The notes below the pieces were generated by a model, which made no database searches, was not told where the DNA came from, and was given only the letters and a program-made list of their open reading frames with translations. Below, piece by piece: positions 40,094 to 43,627 of a stretch of 43,627 nucleotides of DNA. The DNA is from an uncultured Bacilli bacterium (GTDB lineage Bacteria > Bacillota_I > Bacilli_A > RF39 > UBA660), in NCBI GenBank assembly GCA_944372055.1, contig CALVYF010000002.1:1-43627 (forward strand), in the 5' to 3' direction. The position numbers and the translations under genes are program-made. How positions within the stretch are numbered: the first letter of the stretch is position 1; each line of letters opens with the position of its first letter.

Positions 40094-40327
40094 TTACTCC
40101 TCTACTTTAAAGTCACTTAGACTACCATCTGGATTCACGATTTTAGTAATTGCTTCTTCAGCTGATTTTAATTTTTCGTCGCAGCTTTTTGCTAGTTTCA
40201 TGGCTGTATTAAATTCGTTGATAGCATCATCTAATGGAACTTCTCCACTTTCTAATTTTTTTACAATACTTTCAAGTTTTTCTAAACTTTCTTCAAATGT
40301 TAATTCTTTTTCTTCTGTTTTTGCCAT
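40094..40327 (-). CDS. xseB: Exodeoxyribonuclease VII small subunit
   Basis: A 77-aa helical protein that binds in several copies to XseA to make exonuclease VII, which degrades single-stranded DNA. The LTFEESLEKLESIVKKLESGEVPLDDAI segment (about 9-36) is the family signature, and the rest is a helix with the usual CDEKLKSAEE turn. AAGGAG precedes the ATG; xseA lies 18 nt upstream. Confidence 0.95.
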   Translation of the reverse strand: MAKTEEKELTFEESLEKLESIVKKLESGEVPLDDAINEFNTAMKLAKSCDEKLKSAEEAITKIVNPDGSLSDFKVEE

Positions 40328-40345
40328 AATTATCTCCTTTTTTAT

Positions 40346-41599
40346 TTAAATTACTTCTGCATTGATGGTTCCATCTGTTAGAGTAATTTCTATTTTATCA
40401 TTTTTATTTAATTCTTTTGTTTTTGTAATAACTTTTCCATCTTTTTTGGTCATGGAATATCCTCTTTTTATTGTTAATAGAGGACTTAGAGTCTCTAATT
40501 TTGATATTAGTTGTAAGTATTTATTCTGTTTTAATTCTATTAGTTTTTTTGGTTCTTGAATGATATATGCACTCATAATAGAAATATATTTTTTTTCTTT
40601 TTGGGTAATTAGATTTTTACTTGTAAATTTTAATCTATCTAGGATGCTATCAAATTGTAATTCTTTTGCTTGATAGATAGCGATAGGATTTTGAAAAATA
40701 TATCTACTTCGTATCTCATCTAATTTTTGATTATTAATATTAATTTTATGTTGCATTGCTTTATTTAATCTTATTTTTAGTTGATTTAAGTAATTTTCAA
40801 CATCAGCTTTTTGTGGGACTGCAAGTTCAGCAGCTCCTGTAGGTGTTGGTGCTCTTAAATCGGCTACAAAATCGGCAATGGTAAAGTCAATTTCATGTCC
40901 TACAGCGCTTATTACGGGGATGTTACAGTTAAATATACTTCTAGCAACAATTTCTTCGTTAAATGGCCATAAATCTTCGATTGATCCACCTCCACGTCCT
41001 ACAATTAATGTATCTAAGTCGTAGTCTTTTGCTTTTTCTATTTGTTTTACAATATCTTCTTTTGCATTTTCCCCTTGTACCAGTGATGGGAATAGTATAA
41101 TTTCTGTTAATGGCCAACGCCTTTTAATCGTTGATATGATATCTTTGATGGCAGCTCCTGTTGGTGCTGTTACTACTCCTACTTTTGTTGGAATTTTAGG
41201 AATAGGCTTTTTATATTCTTTTCTAAATAATCCTTCTTGCTCTAATTTCTTTTTTAGCTGTTCAAATGCGATGTATAAATTTCCTACTCCATCTTCTAAC
41301 ATATCATTTACATATATTTGATAACCACCATTTGCTTCAAATACACTTATTTTTCCAGTTACTAATACTTTCATTCCATCTTGTGGAGTAAATTTAATTT
41401 TTTTTGTACTTGATGCGAACATAATGGCATTGATTCTTGAACCTTCGTCTTTTAAAGTAAAATAGAAATGGCCTCTACTATGAGCTTTAAAATTAGAAAT
41501 TTCTCCTTTTAGAAAAACTTCATTTAGGTTAACGTCGTTATCAATCTTATATTTAATATATCTAGTTAGTTGTGTTACGGTGATATATTTGTCGTTCAT
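40346..41599 (-). CDS. xseA: Exodeoxyribonuclease VII large subunit
   Basis: A 417-aa catalytic subunit. The N-terminal OB-fold is at about 5-105 (FLKGEISNFKAHSRGHFYFTLKD, then VFEANGGYQIYV). The nuclease core has VGVVTAPTGAAIKDII and GRGGGSIEDLWPFNEE. Next is a PVISAVGHEIDFTIADFVADLRAPTPTGAAEL stretch, the strongest family mark. A long coiled-coil region (about 270-370) that binds XseB follows. The end has a KRGYSMTK-type strand. The family usually has 400-450 aa. It lies 12 nt after nusB in the same operon. Confidence 0.97.
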   Translation of the reverse strand: MNDKYITVTQLTRYIKYKIDNDVNLNEVFLKGEISNFKAHSRGHFYFTLKDEGSRINAIMFASSTKKIKFTPQDGMKVLVTGKISVFEANGGYQIYVNDMLEDGVGNLYIAFEQLKKKLEQEGLFRKEYKKPIPKIPTKVGVVTAPTGAAIKDIISTIKRRWPLTEIILFPSLVQGENAKEDIVKQIEKAKDYDLDTLIVGRGGGSIEDLWPFNEEIVARSIFNCNIPVISAVGHEIDFTIADFVADLRAPTPTGAAELAVPQKADVENYLNQLKIRLNKAMQHKININNQKLDEIRSRYIFQNPIAIYQAKELQFDSILDRLKFTSKNLITQKEKKYISIMSAYIIQEPKKLIELKQNKYLQLISKLETLSPLLTIKRGYSMTKKDGKVITKTKELNKNDKIEITLTDGTINAEVI

Positions 41600-41611
41600 A
41601 ATTATCCCTTT

Positions 41612-42013
41612 CTATTTTTCTTCTTCATGATAGATTTTATCTAAAACACCATTTATCATTTTTGTTACAGCTTCTTCTGAATATTTTTTAGAAAGTTCAA
41701 TTGCTTCATTGATTGCAACAATGCTTGGTGTATCTGTGTACATAAGTTCATATATTCCTAAAGAGATAATTGCTTGATCTACTTTATTTAAACGATCTAT
41801 GGTCCAGTTGTTCATATGCTTATTTGCTAATTTGTTGATTTCCTTTTGGTTTTTGATAATTCCGTTTATGCAGTCTCTTACATAATCATTTTCTACTTCT
41901 AATTGTTCTTTGATTAAGTCATCTACATCATAGTTGTTTTTAGTCTTATCTAATATGTATGTTTGGTAGATTACTTTCATTATAATTTCTCTTAATTCGC
42001 TTCTATTTTTCAT
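41612..42013 (-). CDS. nusB: Transcription antitermination factor NusB
   Basis: A 133-aa all-helical protein that binds boxA RNA with NusE (S10) during rRNA transcription. The family end is clear: DRLNKVDQAIISLGIYELMYTDTPSIVAINEAIELSKKYS (about 83-122), followed by FINGVLDKI-like MINGVLDKI. The length is typical. It starts 3 nt after the mutS stop, so the two are coupled. Confidence 0.95.
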   Translation of the reverse strand: MKNRSELREIIMKVIYQTYILDKTKNNYDVDDLIKEQLEVENDYVRDCINGIIKNQKEINKLANKHMNNWTIDRLNKVDQAIISLGIYELMYTDTPSIVAINEAIELSKKYSEEAVTKMINGVLDKIYHEEEK

Positions 42014-42016
42014 AAA

Positions 42017-43627
42017 TTATTCCTTTCTATTTATTTCTTTTTTTAGTTCATAAAGATAATTCAAGGCTTCCATTGGTGTCATTTCTAATGGATTCATAGC
42101 TTTAATTTTTTCTTCTATTACATTTTTCTTTGGTTCTGCTTCACTTTCTGTTAGTTCAAATAATGATGTTTGAGTAAATGTTTCTTTCTTGATGTTTTTC
42201 TTTTCATAGATATTTAATATTTCATCGGCTCTTTTAATTAGTGATTCTGGTAGATGGGCGAGACTTGCGACATGTATTCCGTAACTTTTATCAACGGCTC
42301 CATTTTTTACTTTATGTAGGAAGGTAATTTGACCTTCTTTTTCTATGGCAGATACGTGGACATTTTTTAGATGTTTTAAATCTTTTTCTAAAGAAGTCAA
42401 TTCATGATAATGGGTTGAAAACATGGTTTTTGCTTTAATTTTATCATGGATATATTCTAATATTGCTTGAGCCAGACTCATTCCATCATAGGTAGCAGTA
42501 CCTCTTCCTAATTCATCAAATAGAATTAAACTGTTTTCAGTTGCGTCACTAATAGCAGTATTAGCTTCTTTCATTTCTACCATAAATGTAGATTCGCCAC
42601 TGACTAAGTCGTCACTTGCTCCTATTCTTGTAAAGATTTTATCAAAAATTGGCATTGTACAGCTTTTGCATGGAACAAAGCATCCCATTTGTGCCATGAT
42701 TACTGTAATTGCACATTGTCTCATATATGTAGATTTTCCTGCCATGTTGGGACCAGTAATTAATAAAATGTCTGTTGTTTTATCCATGATGATATCGTTT
42801 GGAATATATTTGTCTTTCATCACTTGTTCTACTACTGGATGACGACAATCAATCATTTTAATCATTTTTTCATCAGTTAGTGTTGGCCTTACATATTTAT
42901 ATTGATCACTTACGATTGAAAATGATTGTAGCATATCAATCTCACTGATGACTTTTGATGCTTTTTGTAGTTTTCCGATATATCGTTTTACTACTTCTCG
43001 AATATCCATAAATATTTTATATTCTAAATTGATAATTTTTTCTTCAGCACCTAAGATGATATTTTCTTTTTCTTTTAATAGCGGAGTTGTATATCTTTCG
43101 CAGTTGGCTAATGTTTGTTTTCTATCATATCCAAATTCATCTTTAATTAAATGTTTTTGACCTTTAGAAACTTCAATATAATATCCAAATACTTTATTAA
43201 ATCCAACTTTTAGATTTTTTATTCCCGTTCTTTCTCTTTCTTTTTGCTCTAACTCTAAGATAAAATCTTTAGATCCGCTACTCACTCTCTTTAGCTCATC
43301 TAGTTCTTCGTTATACCCTTCTTTGATAAGGTGTCCTTCATGTAGTGTAAATGGTGCATCTTCTAGAATTGTTTTATCTAATAGTTCATATAGTTCATCT
43401 AGCGTTTCTAATTTTTTATCAAAATTTAATTGTTCTAGAATTTCTTTGATTCTTGGAAATGATTTTAATGAGTTTTTTAATTGTAGTAGGTCTTTAGCGT
43501 TTAAATTACCATAACTTACTCTTCCGGCTAGTCTTTCTAAGTCATAAACATTGGAAAGTTCTTTTGTTAAATCATCTCTTAGAATGAATTCTGTGGATAG
43601 TTTTTCTACCATGTTGTAACGTCTTTC
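42017..43627 (-). CDS. mutS: DNA mismatch repair protein MutS (5' end outside the window)
   Basis: The visible C-terminal 536 or so residues of MutS. The frame stays open to the window edge (ERRYN precedes the first internal Met at 43612), so the mismatch-binding N-terminal domain lies to the right. Visible parts are the lever/core region (YDLERLAGRV), the clamp with a KVGFNKVFGYYIEVS segment, and the ATPase. The ATPase shows Walker A GPNMAGKST, Walker B LILFDELGRGTATYDG, and FSTHYHEL. A short C-terminal tail ends NPLEMTPMEALNYLYELKK, the beta-clamp/dimer region. MutS finds base mismatches and recruits MutL. Confidence 0.97.
   Translation of the reverse strand, partial: ERRYNMVEKLSTEFILRDDLTKELSNVYDLERLAGRVSYGNLNAKDLLQLKNSLKSFPRIKEILEQLNFDKKLETLDELYELLDKTILEDAPFTLHEGHLIKEGYNEELDELKRVSSGSKDFILELEQKERERTGIKNLKVGFNKVFGYYIEVSKGQKHLIKDEFGYDRKQTLANCERYTTPLLKEKENIILGAEEKIINLEYKIFMDIREVVKRYIGKLQKASKVISEIDMLQSFSIVSDQYKYVRPTLTDEKMIKMIDCRHPVVEQVMKDKYIPNDIIMDKTTDILLITGPNMAGKSTYMRQCAITVIMAQMGCFVPCKSCTMPIFDKIFTRIGASDDLVSGESTFMVEMKEANTAISDATENSLILFDELGRGTATYDGMSLAQAILEYIHDKIKAKTMFSTHYHELTSLEKDLKHLKNVHVSAIEKEGQITFLHKVKNGAVDKSYGIHVASLAHLPESLIKRADEILNIYEKKNIKKETFTQTSLFELTESEAEPKKNVIEEKIKAMNPLEMTPMEALNYLYELKKEINRKE

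Noticed and set aside
1-43627. Mycoplasma-type genetic code (TGA as Trp)
   Set aside because: TGA ends clear genes such as xerD and spoIIGA, and Trp is encoded by TGG throughout.

Overview
The window is a dense chromosomal segment of a very AT-rich, spore-forming bacterium with a Gram-positive style of gene organisation. The evidence is consensus sigma-A promoters, AGGAGG/GGTGAT ribosome binding sites, short hairpin-plus-T terminators, an alanine T-box, a spoIIGA-sigE pair, spoIIM and spoIVB. TGA is used as a stop and TGG as Trp, so this is the standard code and not that of typical Mollicutes. Together these suggest a low-GC Bacillota lineage (Bacilli, Erysipelotrichia-like or RF39-like gut bacteria). 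I cannot place it more precisely from sequence alone. There is no rRNA operon, no recognisable prophage or IS transposase, and no CRISPR array.

Layout. 1-3 kb: a PfkB-family kinase, a stand-alone Smr protein, an unknown 140-aa protein and a convergent SDR oxidoreductase. 3-5.3 kb: a ClpX-like AAA+ protein with a large unknown N-terminus. 5.5 kb: tRNA-Glu(CUC). 5.7-7.3 kb: CorA-like and DedA membrane proteins. 7.35-12 kb: a TetR regulator with palindromes in its promoter, followed by a heterodimeric ABC exporter whose first subunit has a degenerate ATP site. 12-15 kb: YitT, a proline-rich membrane protein, an MBL hydrolase and a small membrane protein. 15-16.5 kb: the spoIIG operon (spoIIGA-sigE). 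16.5-20.6 kb: a thioester/Cna-B surface adhesin and a degenerate thymidine kinase homologue. 20.6-22.6 kb: YigZ (minus) and an AI-2E-family permease. 22.6-27.5 kb: an alanine T-box leading an operon of two P-loop kinases, alaS and holA. 27.5-29.7 kb (minus): rarA and an amidoligase-like protein. 29.8-32.9 kb: xerD-deoB plus an orphan. 33-33.7 kb: a DUF1540 small protein, then an intergenic element with terminal inverted repeats and an AT-rich desert. 33.7-38.4 kb (minus): a DUF2726 protein, an HTH regulator, mnmA, spoIIM, a 100-aa orphan and spoIVB, with a divergent 28-aa membrane peptide. 38.5-39.6 kb: an unknown membrane protein and a DUF1292-like protein. 39.6-43.6 kb (minus): an orphan, xseB, xseA, nusB and the C-terminal two thirds of mutS, which runs off the right edge.

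Most of the window is housekeeping: translation (alaS, mnmA, tRNA-Glu), replication and repair (holA, rarA, xerD, xseAB, mutS), transcription (nusB) and nucleotide metabolism (deoB, kinases), interleaved with mother-cell and forespore sporulation genes. The less ordinary parts are the ClpX-like protein with a retained LGF loop, the thioester adhesin next to sigE, the active-site-degenerate thymidine kinase and amidoligase homologues, the T-box that also controls two kinases, and the inverted-repeat element at 33.18-33.38 kb.
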